Shown in pieces: positions 1 through 7,659 of a stretch of 64,000 nucleotides of DNA (its first letter is position 1; every line of letters starts with the position of its first letter). This stretch comes from Desulfuromonadaceae bacterium (GTDB lineage: Bacteria > Desulfobacterota > Desulfuromonadia > Geobacterales > Pseudopelobacteraceae): NCBI GenBank assembly GCA_028687585.1, contig JAQTZV010000003.1:62001-126000 (forward strand). The letters are read 5' to 3'. Below the pieces are notes generated by a model. The model made no database searches. It had not been told where the DNA came from and was given only the letters and a program-made list of their open reading frames with translations. The translations under genes were made by a program, and so were the position numbers.

Positions 1-679
1 CCGAGCGGTCGCAGTAGCTGCAGGCATAGGGGCAGCCACGACTGGAGATGCAGCTCGTATTTGGCGTCTTCGGGTAATTAAAGATCGGCAGCATGTAGGA
101 TGCTGGAAATCCTGCCAGTTTCTCGTAGGCGGGAAACGGCAGATCGTCCAGCACGAGCCCGTTATCCCGGTAGCCGGTGAAATGTACCTCTGACCCTTTG
201 CGGTAGATGATTCCTTTAACCGCTGCCGGGTCGTCCAGGCCGGAGCGGGCAAGCTCCTCCATGGTTTCCTCACCTTCGCCGATCACGGCGAAATCCATGG
301 CAGGAAAGTTGGCAAAGAGCTGTTCCTTAAGTGCTGAAACGTGCGGACCACCGAAGACCGTCCGGATGCCGGGAACCGTCCGGCGGGCCACCTCAGCGAT
401 CCTGATGCCGTCAAGAAAGCTGGAGGTTGTGCAGCTTAACCCGATGAAAGCCGGTTTTTCCGCGAGCAGGTAGTCACGAATTGCCCGGTCTGAATCGGGC
501 CTTGCATAGCAGTCAACAATATCAACCGATCTGCCACGTTGCTCCATGTAGGCAGCTATGCTTGCAAGCCCTAATGGCGGCATGATGTTGGCGATGCGGG
601 AAATATCTCGCCCGGCCGCATCCGCCTTGTAGCCGAGCGGATGGACCAACAGGATTTTTTTATCGTTTAACATGTGCAT
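1..679 (-). CDS. B12-binding radical SAM protein (partial, N-terminal part)
   Basis: The gene enters from the right and runs off the left edge, so only about 226 N-terminal residues are visible. They form a cobalamin-binding-type Rossmann domain (start MHMLNDKKILLVHPLGYKAD, then GLSCTTSS and VFGGPHVS), followed by the radical SAM cluster motif CPYACSYC close to the edge. Family knowledge: such enzymes use a 4Fe-4S cluster and SAM, often with cobalamin, for methylation or C-C bond chemistry. The ATG at 679 overlaps the stop of the preceding gene (TAATG) and has AAGGA about nine bases upstream; a second in-frame ATG lies at 673. It is the last visible gene of the fatty-acid-like array, and the substrate is unknown. 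Confidence 0.85.
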   Translation of the reverse strand, partial: MHMLNDKKILLVHPLGYKADAAGRDISRIANIMPPLGLASIAAYMEQRGRSVDIVDCYARPDSDRAIRDYLLAEKPAFIGLSCTTSSFLDGIRIAEVARRTVPGIRTVFGGPHVSALKEQLFANFPAMDFAVIGEGEETMEELARSGLDDPAAVKGIIYRKGSEVHFTGYRDNGLVLDDLPFPAYEKLAGFPASYMLPIFNYPKTPNTSCISSRGCPYACSYCDRS

Positions 680-2028
680 TATCTATATTCCTTGGGAAAC
701 TTGATCAACGAATCCCAGAGCAGCCCACGGTAGCCAAACCGGTGCATAATCGAACGGCTTTCCTGAGCTTCGGACGGAGGAAAAATACGGTCGCGCCTCC
801 TCCTGAAGGCGGTCTGAATCATGTCATTCATCTTCTGCACATCAACGCCTGGTGACAGGTAATAAACCGGGTCACGCAGTGATGCGCCGTCAGCCATGAG
901 CCCGTCTCTGACGGCACGTGCAAGGAGGGGGGTCCCGGGGAGGATACGTATTCCGGAGAAGGCAAAGACAACGGTATGCTCCAACTGATCCAGATTTTTG
1001 AGCCCCTCGGCGATCGTCTCCATCGTTTCACCAGGCCCGCCAAACATGACAAAATGAGCGCATGGAAGTCGTTCGGCGATGCAGGCCCGGTTTGCCTCGA
1101 GAGCATCGGCAAAGGTAAACCCTTTGCCGAGCGAGCGTAGAGTTGTATCGCTTGCCGCGTCAGTGCCGAGTTCGACGGCATAGAGGCCTGACCGTTTCAT
1201 CAGTGCGATCTCCTGTCTTCTCACTCCTTCCGGTCGCATATAGCAGCACCAGCGCAGGGAGAGGTTTCGACGGATGATTTCCTCGACTACTTCGAGGTAG
1301 TGACCGTCGCTGTCGTTGAAAACCGAGTCCGTAAAGAAAAAACTATCCACTCCGTGCTTTGTATTGATCCGCTCCAGATCGTCAACTACCGTTTTCGGAT
1401 CGCGACAGCGATAGCGCGTCCCCTCAAGTGTGGGATAGCTGCAGTAGATGCAGCCGTGAGGGCAGCCGCGCTTGGTTTGCAGATTGATCATGCTGCTTTG
1501 TTCCAGGTAGAACGCGATCATACTCTCCGAATAAAGCGGCGATATCATCTCGACCCCAGAGAGAAGTCCGTTGCTGTACAGTATTCTGGGTGGCGATATT
1601 CCTTCAGAGAGATTGCTGATCAGCTCGCAGACCAGACGCTCCCCCTCACCAACTATTCCGTAGTCAGCGCCGGTGTAGGCCAAAAGTTCTTCCGGCATGA
1701 TTGAAAACGCAGGGCCGCCAACAATGACCGGTGCAGTCGATTGTTCCCGGATCACTACAATAAGGCGTCTGGTAATCTCCGGATAGCCGGTGACCGTCAG
1801 GGAGTCACAGTTGTCCAGATTTCTGATTGAAACGCAGACGTAGTCAGGCGCAAAGTCGGTAACCCGCTCTGCCAACAGCTCCTCCGACTCTCCTGACGCC
1901 AGAAAATCGAACTGTGCCACTTCGTGTCCGGCTCCTGCCAGCGCGGCCGCAATGACTGCGAGTCCCAACGGATAGACCGGGTACGGTTCCACCGTAATAT
2001 TTGAGGAAACCAGCAGAATCCGTTTCAT
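679..2028 (-). CDS. B12-binding radical SAM protein
   Basis: A complete 449-residue protein. An N-terminal B12-binding-like Rossmann domain (residues about 1-150, with YPLGLAVIAAAL and VIVGGPAFS) precedes a radical SAM TIM-barrel starting at the CPHGCIYC cluster motif near residue 190. Later segments such as GFTFADALEANRACI and VMFGGPGETMET fit the Elp3/BchE-like barrel. The start overlaps the end of the upstream radical SAM gene by four bases (ATGA), so the two are probably translated together. The known family catalyses methyl transfer or radical rearrangement on unactivated carbon. Placement at the end of a lipid/polyketide-type operon suggests it modifies that product; this is inference. 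Confidence 0.87.
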   Translation of the reverse strand: MKRILLVSSNITVEPYPVYPLGLAVIAAALAGAGHEVAQFDFLASGESEELLAERVTDFAPDYVCVSIRNLDNCDSLTVTGYPEITRRLIVVIREQSTAPVIVGGPAFSIMPEELLAYTGADYGIVGEGERLVCELISNLSEGISPPRILYSNGLLSGVEMISPLYSESMIAFYLEQSSMINLQTKRGCPHGCIYCSYPTLEGTRYRCRDPKTVVDDLERINTKHGVDSFFFTDSVFNDSDGHYLEVVEEIIRRNLSLRWCCYMRPEGVRRQEIALMKRSGLYAVELGTDAASDTTLRSLGKGFTFADALEANRACIAERLPCAHFVMFGGPGETMETIAEGLKNLDQLEHTVVFAFSGIRILPGTPLLARAVRDGLMADGASLRDPVYYLSPGVDVQKMNDMIQTAFRRRRDRIFPPSEAQESRSIMHRFGYRGLLWDSLIKFPKEYR

Positions 2029-3290
2029 GCCTTATTCAATCCCTTGACAAAAGAGCGCTTCCGGCGTGGATTATAGCGGTAGTAGGTACCATCCTCCATC
2101 TCCCTCTGAATCACTTTCTTGAAAAGATTCCCCATTTTGAGCTGGTGTCCGCCGTCCGCATAAAAGGTATCCCACGCGTAGTAGTAAAGCTCCTGGAGTT
2201 TTTCAGGGGTCATCTGCTTCGGTTGAAATAGTACCTTGTCCGCAGAGTAGTTTTTCCAGTCGCTGTTCAAGAGCCTCCCTTCGCTCTCAAGCTGGGTGCG
2301 ACAGGGTGAATGGGGAAACGGAGTCAAGATAGTGAATTCTGCCACATCCAGTTCGACCTCCAGAAGGAAATCAACCAGTCGCTTGATGTCGTCTTCGCTC
2401 TGCTCGTCGGTCCCGAGCAGAATAGTTCCTTCTACGCCGATGCCATGATCCTTCAGACGCTTGATACGGTTACGAATCAGATCAGAGGTGTCGAAGACAG
2501 CCTGGTACACGTACCAGGCTCCCGCATCAGCAGCCAGTTTCAGGATTTTGTCGTCATCCATGATCGGGTGGGAGACCCATTTTTTTTTCAGTGGTTCCAT
2601 AGCGGTGAAAAGGTCGATTAGCCATTGGCGATCCTGGGCCAGCGAGTTATCTACGATGAACATGCGGTTGTTACGGATCGCTTCCATCTCTTCGATCACT
2701 TTATCGATCGGGCGTGGCCGGAAGCTCTTGCCGCCCAGAAATCCGGTGCAGCAGGGGAAACAGTCAAATTTGCACCCGCGCGAAGCATGTACTAGATCGA
2801 GCATCTGGACGTCGCGATAATTGTAGAGCTCCCGGTTCAGGATTTCCCGCCGGGCGGTGCCGATAAGAGAGGCATCCGGGGGGTTGTCCATGTAGTTGTA
2901 GACTTTTTTCATTTCGCCGGACCTGAAGTCGTCCAGTACAGCGGCAAAACGCCCCTCTGCTTCGCCAAGAAAGACAGCGTCAGCATGTTGCGCGACCTCC
3001 TCCGCATGCAGCATGGTGGCGATACCACCAAAGATAACAGCCACGCCGCGCTTACGGAATTCGGCAGCGATTTCAAAACCGCGCGGGAGCTGGCAGGAGA
3101 GCATGACAGAGATGCCGACCAGATCACAGGGTGCTTCGAAGTCGATCCTTTCGAGGTTTTCATCGATGAATTCCAGCTTCACCTCCGGCGGAACACAGGC
3201 GGCGAAGACTACCGGGCCGTGGGGTGGGAGGTGAAATTCCGTCTGCCGGTCAAGTTTTGGCCAACGGGGGTAGATCAGGATCATATTCAT
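2025..3290 (-). CDS. Radical SAM protein with B12-binding-like N-terminus
   Basis: A complete 421-residue protein. The N-terminus has a B12-binding-type fold (LVGISVMLSCQLPRGFEIA, FGGIATMLHAEE). The radical SAM motif CKFDCFPC sits near residue 175, and the C-terminal half contains ILLGTDEQSEDDIKRLVDF and FTILTPFPHSPC, a pattern seen in HpnP/HpnJ-like lipid-modifying radical SAM proteins. Its start has GGAGA about ten bases upstream. Its stop overlaps the next radical SAM gene. Three such enzymes in a row at the end of a fatty-acid-like operon point to radical tailoring of an acyl chain, but no substrate can be read from sequence. Confidence 0.86.
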   Translation of the reverse strand: MNMILIYPRWPKLDRQTEFHLPPHGPVVFAACVPPEVKLEFIDENLERIDFEAPCDLVGISVMLSCQLPRGFEIAAEFRKRGVAVIFGGIATMLHAEEVAQHADAVFLGEAEGRFAAVLDDFRSGEMKKVYNYMDNPPDASLIGTARREILNRELYNYRDVQMLDLVHASRGCKFDCFPCCTGFLGGKSFRPRPIDKVIEEMEAIRNNRMFIVDNSLAQDRQWLIDLFTAMEPLKKKWVSHPIMDDDKILKLAADAGAWYVYQAVFDTSDLIRNRIKRLKDHGIGVEGTILLGTDEQSEDDIKRLVDFLLEVELDVAEFTILTPFPHSPCRTQLESEGRLLNSDWKNYSADKVLFQPKQMTPEKLQELYYYAWDTFYADGGHQLKMGNLFKKVIQREMEDGTYYRYNPRRKRSFVKGLNKA

Positions 3291-3395
3291 ATATTGGTTG
3301 TCTCCTTTTTAGTCGCAGTTCAATGGGATGACTCGGTGTACATGCATTTTTTTGGTAATTTTTACCACGTGCTGCGAGATAAAAACGGTAGTGAC

Positions 3396-4196
3396 CTACT
3401 TGTGCCTTTTCAGATTGTAGCTTTTAATCATATCAGCGCCTTCCTGATGCAGCATGTTGTCCAGAAAGCTGTCGTAGTATGCAAAAGGAACGACTTTCAC
3501 CCGAAGATAATATACGTGGCCGGGCTTGACTTGTACCGTTGCTGCGCCTGTCAATCCGGCAGCCACCTTTGTTGAGGTGCCGGACTTTAAAAGGCTTCCT
3601 GTTGTGAACGGGACTTTGCCCGAAGGGACCACAAATGGGTAGTATTCGGCGTTCCCCAGCACAACAACCGGCTTGTCATTCGAGAGCAGTTGTATATCTA
3701 TATCAGAGGAACCACTCCACGGCTCCCGGAAAATGTAGACAATTCCCTTGTCGGACGGAACCTTCGCTTCGAAGGAATCGGCAGAATTCACCTTTCGTTC
3801 CATTCGCTGCTCCATGGCTTTTGTATACGCAGCTTCACCTGTCACGGAAAATGCGGAGCGGGCAGCAACGGCGTAACCAACCGTGTGGTAGTTGTAATAT
3901 GCTCGTACTTCATATTTACCGGGTGCAGGCGGATCGAAAGTCATAGTGGCGGTATTCAGCCCCTTCGGCGTGTACTTGTAGTCGCCGCCATCATTGTCAG
4001 GAGAAGTCGCCGGTACAATGCATATCCAGTCACTGTCAAGGCCGGGAGCACCGGAAAAAGTTGCCTTGATTGTTTCTCCGTACTGGTACACGGCTTTGTC
4101 GGTTTTTACACTGGCCGAGCTTGCATGGCAGAATGTCGTGCCGCTTAAAATAACACCGATAGCCACCGAGAAAAACTTCATACATTTACTGATCAT
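3396..4196 (-). CDS. Secreted protein, DUF2846-like C-terminal part
   Basis: A 266-residue protein with a clear signal peptide (hydrophobic stretch then ATFCHASS-like cleavage region around residue 26). Residues about 30-120 look like a beta-sandwich (VYQYGETIKATFSG, APGKYEVRAYYNY), and residues about 145-260 (GIVYIFREPW, KPVVVLGNAEYYPFVVPSGK, LRVKVVPFAYYD) resemble the DUF2846 periplasmic/lipoprotein family. It lies between the ketosynthase-like gene and the radical SAM genes on the same strand, with about 90-105 bases on either side, so cotranscription is likely but not proved. Function unknown. Confidence 0.7.
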   Translation of the reverse strand: MISKCMKFFSVAIGVILSGTTFCHASSASVKTDKAVYQYGETIKATFSGAPGLDSDWICIVPATSPDNDGGDYKYTPKGLNTATMTFDPPAPGKYEVRAYYNYHTVGYAVAARSAFSVTGEAAYTKAMEQRMERKVNSADSFEAKVPSDKGIVYIFREPWSGSSDIDIQLLSNDKPVVVLGNAEYYPFVVPSGKVPFTTGSLLKSGTSTKVAAGLTGAATVQVKPGHVYYLRVKVVPFAYYDSFLDNMLHQEGADMIKSYNLKRHK

Positions 4197-4289
4197 AAGT
4201 CATTCCTCCCTGTCAAAAATTCGAATCAACACCCTGTCGGCGAAACAGTACCTGAAAACTGCAAAACTACACTTCCTCTGAAGTGGCAT

Positions 4290-5006
4290 TTAACGGATTA
4301 TCCCAGTCATGGCTCTCTGAACCAGCTCAAAAAGGCTGTTGGTGGCACTGCCGTTATGCAAAAGAGTGCCGTCACCGACTAACGATACGATTCCGTAATT
4401 GTTTGACGCCGCTGGAGCTGTAGCGGCGAGAACCAAGAAGACCGCCCCCGGTGTTAACGATACAGAATCCGCAAATGCCTCCGGCACGGCCAGGTCGCAG
4501 ATCCCGGCCAGCATCGTGTCTGCTTCCCCCTGTTCCAGATCTTCCAGCGCCATCCGGATAGCATCGAGGTTATCTCCACCGGTCTCGTTGATGGCGAACG
4601 ATGAGCCGGTCAGTCCGAACTGAATGGCGGCATCGCCCAGAAAACAGTTGGCGAGCGTGTATGCGAACAGATTCGGACTGGCAAGCCCGCCGCCGTCAAG
4701 GAGCACGGTTGTGTGGTATTCGAGGTCGGTGGCGAGGCAGCCGAGGCGGGTTGAAGCGACCACGCCGATAGGGCGTTTATCAGCCCACTTTTCCAGTCCG
4801 GCATCACGCAGGGCAAAGGTAACAGCAGCGAGGCCGAGCTTCGTGTACTCCGACATACGACCGAAACGCTGATTCGGTTCCGGGAAAACATCCTTGCGCG
4901 TCAGCGGCGGAAGCGGCAGATCCGGCATGGTCCATTCGCCCCCCTGACTTCCCCAGCCGAACCCTGCGCCGGTAACCCAGCCGATGCCGCAGATATATGC
5001 GTCCAT
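4290..5006 (-). CDS. Ketosynthase-like partner protein lacking the catalytic cysteine
   Basis: A 238-residue protein, little more than half a normal ketosynthase. It shows the thiolase-fold N-terminal half (YTKLGLAAVTFALRDAGL, IGVVASTRLGCLATDLEY, NLFAYTLANCFLGDAAIQFG). At the nucleophile position, where ketosynthases read N-x-A-C-A, it reads INETGGDN with no cysteine. The C-terminal catalytic histidines are also absent. Start and stop chain directly with the upstream full ketosynthase (shared base at 5006). Family knowledge: type II polyketide and aryl polyene systems pair an active KS with an inactive chain-length factor. A CLF-like role here is inference; degeneration is the alternative. 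Confidence 0.75.
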   Translation of the reverse strand: MDAYICGIGWVTGAGFGWGSQGGEWTMPDLPLPPLTRKDVFPEPNQRFGRMSEYTKLGLAAVTFALRDAGLEKWADKRPIGVVASTRLGCLATDLEYHTTVLLDGGGLASPNLFAYTLANCFLGDAAIQFGLTGSSFAINETGGDNLDAIRMALEDLEQGEADTMLAGICDLAVPEAFADSVSLTPGAVFLVLAATAPAASNNYGIVSLVGDGTLLHNGSATNSLFELVQRAMTGIIR

Positions 5007-6136
5007 TACCCCTCCTCCCGGCGCAGTATCAGCGCTGCATTAACACCGCCGAAACCGGAATTGGTACTCAACAGATACCTGCCGTCAATCGGCTCTGCGG
5101 AACAGCTCAAAAATCCCTCGCCAGCTTCTTCTGGCTCCAGCAAACCTACCGTGGGGGGGAGTTGACCGGCCTCAAGGCATTTCAAGCCAAGAGCGACTTC
5201 GATCCCGCCTGCGGCACCCAGGGTGTGGCCGATGGCTCCTTTGATCGAGTGCATCGGGATGCTGCGCTCTCCGAAAAGCGTGCGGAAGGCGATAAGCTCC
5301 ATCAGGTCGTTATACACCGTTGCGGTGCCGTGCGCGCTGATCGCAGCTATCTCTGCAGGAGCAATCGCTGCACGCTTCAGCGCCTGACGCACAGACTGAA
5401 TCAGGCCGCAGCCGTCGCGGGCGGGAGCGGTGATATGGGTGGCGTCGTTGGCGGATCCCCACCCGGAAACAACGCCAAGTACCGGCCATCCTTCCCGGAT
5501 CGCCTGCTCGCGGCTCATGAGGAGCAGCGCTGCCCCCCCTTCACCCAGAATCAGGCCGTCACGGTTGCGGTCGAAGGGGCGACAGGCAGTCCTTGACAGC
5601 GCCTGGAGTGCCGAGAATCCGGAAAACACAAATTCACTCACCAGATCCATACAGACCACAACAACCGACTCGCTTCTTCCCGCAGCGATCAGGGAGGCAG
5701 CGCGAGCCACGGCAATGGTTGAAGAGGCACACGCCGCGTTAATGTTGATTCCGGAAGCGGTCATGCCGAGTCTGCCAGCGATATGTTGCAGCAACGGCGC
5801 CATCGGGACTTCGGCAGGATCGCCCGGAAGCCCCATTTGAAGCCGCTCCATACCATCGATGCATCCCTTGGTGCTTGCCGTAATCAAGGTTGTGCCCGCA
5901 GGAACCGGGACGAAACCGTCAAAAAGCTGCTCTAGCAGCGGATAGAGCCTTGACTGGCTGCTCTTTGACTCCAGCCCTTCGATCCAGGAAGCGTTTCCGG
6001 TCAGGTAGCGGTCGGTCGCAAAGCGGGTAAGCGGCCGTATCGCACTTTCTCCTGCCATGACGCCCCGCCAGAGGCTGTCCAGGTCAGGGCCGAGGCCGGT
6101 CACGGTATGAGCGGCAGAAATACAGACCTCTCTCAT
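5006..6136 (-). CDS. Beta-ketoacyl-ACP synthase (active KS)
   Basis: A 376-residue FabF/FabB-type condensing enzyme. The nucleophile motif is NAACASSTIAVARA, and both catalytic histidines are visible (SAHGTATVYNDLME and IKGAIGHTLGAAGG). It would elongate ACP-bound acyl chains with malonyl-ACP in the cytoplasm. The start overlaps the thioesterase gene by four bases and the stop abuts the inactive KS-like partner, a layout typical of KS/CLF pairs. Slightly short for a FabF (usually about 410 residues). Its exact chain specificity is not readable. Confidence 0.9.
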   Translation of the reverse strand: MREVCISAAHTVTGLGPDLDSLWRGVMAGESAIRPLTRFATDRYLTGNASWIEGLESKSSQSRLYPLLEQLFDGFVPVPAGTTLITASTKGCIDGMERLQMGLPGDPAEVPMAPLLQHIAGRLGMTASGININAACASSTIAVARAASLIAAGRSESVVVVCMDLVSEFVFSGFSALQALSRTACRPFDRNRDGLILGEGGAALLLMSREQAIREGWPVLGVVSGWGSANDATHITAPARDGCGLIQSVRQALKRAAIAPAEIAAISAHGTATVYNDLMELIAFRTLFGERSIPMHSIKGAIGHTLGAAGGIEVALGLKCLEAGQLPPTVGLLEPEEAGEGFLSCSAEPIDGRYLLSTNSGFGGVNAALILRREEG

Positions 6137-6594
6137 CGGATGATCCCCTTTTCCCAGCGATCGAGAAAGCTGCTCACAAATGGCGGCGGAATGAGCATGA
6201 TATTCATGTCGGTATCGAGCAGCATCTGCACCGTGTATCCGGTCGTGGTAATCTCTTCTGCCCTGTTTCTGATAATGAACTCGAAGTTGAGGCGTGCCGC
6301 CGCACTCCAGTGCAGTATCCCCTCGATGCTGAAATATTCTTGAAAGCGCAGCGGTCGAACGTAGTCGATGTGCATCTGCTTGATAGGACAGAGGATGCCT
6401 TGCCCATAGAAGTCGAGGTAACCCAGACCGTATTTTTCACCGAATGCCACCCTGGCATCCTCGAAAAAGCTTGGGTAGCGACCATGCCACACTATATTGA
6501 GCGGGTCTACCTCTTCGAAGCGGACCTGACGCTCAACAGTTATTCTGAGGGGGGAGGGCGCGTTCTCCTGCCGTGAAAAATAGGCGCGGCTCAT
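6133..6594 (-). CDS. Acyl-ACP/acyl-CoA thioesterase, 4HBT hotdog family
   Basis: A 153-residue single hotdog domain. The YbgC-like active-site region reads VRFEEVDPLNIVWHGRYPSFFEDAR, shown here as two parts: VRFEEVDPLNIV and WHGRYPSFFEDAR; the aspartate is the expected catalytic residue. Such enzymes hydrolyse thioesters and could release the finished acyl chain from the carrier protein. It overlaps both neighbours by four bases (dehydratase upstream, ketosynthase downstream), so it belongs to the same operon. Aryl polyene clusters carry a comparable thioesterase. Confidence 0.86.
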   Translation of the reverse strand: MSRAYFSRQENAPSPLRITVERQVRFEEVDPLNIVWHGRYPSFFEDARVAFGEKYGLGYLDFYGQGILCPIKQMHIDYVRPLRFQEYFSIEGILHWSAAARLNFEFIIRNRAEEITTTGYTVQMLLDTDMNIMLIPPPFVSSFLDRWEKGIIR

Positions 6595-6992
6595 GGCACC
6601 TCTCCTGTAGAGGAAAGTTCGATCAACAGAGTCGCGGTGATGGTTTCTCCCACGGTCAACTCAGCGTCATAGAGGAGCTTCCCTTTAACGGACCGCTGTC
6701 GGCAGCGTACCAGGATCTCTTGATTCGGCAGTACCGGATTGAGAAATTTAGCATCTTCGACGGCTATCAGGTGTTGCCGGCATCCCGTATGTTCGCTGAC
6801 CAACGAGACCACGGTCAATATTTCCACGATGGCCGGGAGTATCGGATGACCCGGAAAATGCCCGGCGAATCCGGTAAAAGTATCTCCGAAACAGTAGCGC
6901 CCCTCCAGCGTCCCGCCGGCGTCTGTCGCTGCGCCGCCACGCTTTGCAGCGGCTATTCCCAATAAAATTTTATTCATCGATTTTGTCCACAC
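6591..6992 (-). CDS. FabA/FabZ-like hotdog dehydratase
   Basis: A 133-residue protein with the central hotdog signature FAGHFPGHPILPAIVEIL: histidine in GHFPGHP and a glutamate in PAIVEI match the FabZ-type catalytic pair. It probably dehydrates 3-hydroxyacyl-ACP to the enoyl form during chain assembly. The start lies 23 bases inside the upstream lipoprotein gene and the stop overlaps the thioesterase, so expression is probably coupled. A second, more distant hotdog dehydratase lies at 10657-11106. No enoyl reductase gene is visible in the array, which favours retention of double bonds; that last point is inference. Confidence 0.82.
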   Translation of the reverse strand: MWTKSMNKILLGIAAAKRGGAATDAGGTLEGRYCFGDTFTGFAGHFPGHPILPAIVEILTVVSLVSEHTGCRQHLIAVEDAKFLNPVLPNQEILVRCRQRSVKGKLLYDAELTVGETITATLLIELSSTGEVP

Positions 6993-7659
6993 TTTCAGTC
7001 CATAAAGTCAGGCGGTAACCGGCCAGATCATCTTCGAGCAGTATACCGCCAGGAAAAAACTGCCCCTGGCGCCGTTGATACTGATAATAGCGAACCCGCC
7101 ACGACTCGTCAGGTCCCCGCCACGATTTTTCCAGAAGCTGTGCATCAGCTCCCCCAAGGGTAAAACGGATCGTCCCCCCATCATCCCTTTTCCGGGTGAG
7201 CAGGTAGCTTGTTGCGGTGCGTTCAACGGTGTCGTCCGGGGCCGGTTCCGGTGAGAGGAAAATCCTCCGGACCGAGACGGCAACCGCTTCGGAAAATCCG
7301 GGATAGCTTGCGAGGTCCGGGATGATGAAGTGCGCCTGACTGGAAGTCGTATCTACGGAGATGTCGTAAAGCTTCACCCCCATGTCATTCAACCCGACCA
7401 GTCGGGCACCCTTTGCCGCGAGGTCCAGTCTCATTACTCCTGTAACCGGAACCCGCGCCCCCTCAAATTCGAAGAGTGCCGACTGGCGGATCATGAGGCA
7501 TTCTCTACCTGCGTTCCAGAGGCCGCCGGATAATTCCGCAGCGCTCCGGGGTGTTGTCCGGACAAGCTCGGTGGGCACGAATGGTACTGCCGTGCAGGCA
7601 GTTGTCAGTAGCAAAAGTGCCGTGAGGAGTAGCGGTAAAAAAACGTTTGTCCCTCTCAT
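6970..7659 (-). CDS. Outer-envelope lipoprotein, DUF3261-like
   Basis: A 229-residue protein with a lipoprotein signal peptide ending in the lipobox LTTAC (cysteine near residue 22). The mature part contains LDLAAKGARLVGLNDMGVKLYDI, here quoted as LDLAAKGARLVGL followed by NDMGVKLYDI, which fits the DUF3261 lipoproteins that accompany MMPL exporters in aryl polyene clusters. It starts four bases inside the exporter gene. A role with the LolA-like carrier in moving the lipid product to the outer membrane is likely from context but is inference. Confidence 0.72.
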   Translation of the reverse strand: MRGTNVFLPLLLTALLLLTTACTAVPFVPTELVRTTPRSAAELSGGLWNAGRECLMIRQSALFEFEGARVPVTGVMRLDLAAKGARLVGLNDMGVKLYDISVDTTSSQAHFIIPDLASYPGFSEAVAVSVRRIFLSPEPAPDDTVERTATSYLLTRKRDDGGTIRFTLGGADAQLLEKSWRGPDESWRVRYYQYQRRQGQFFPGGILLEDDLAGYRLTLWTESVDKIDE

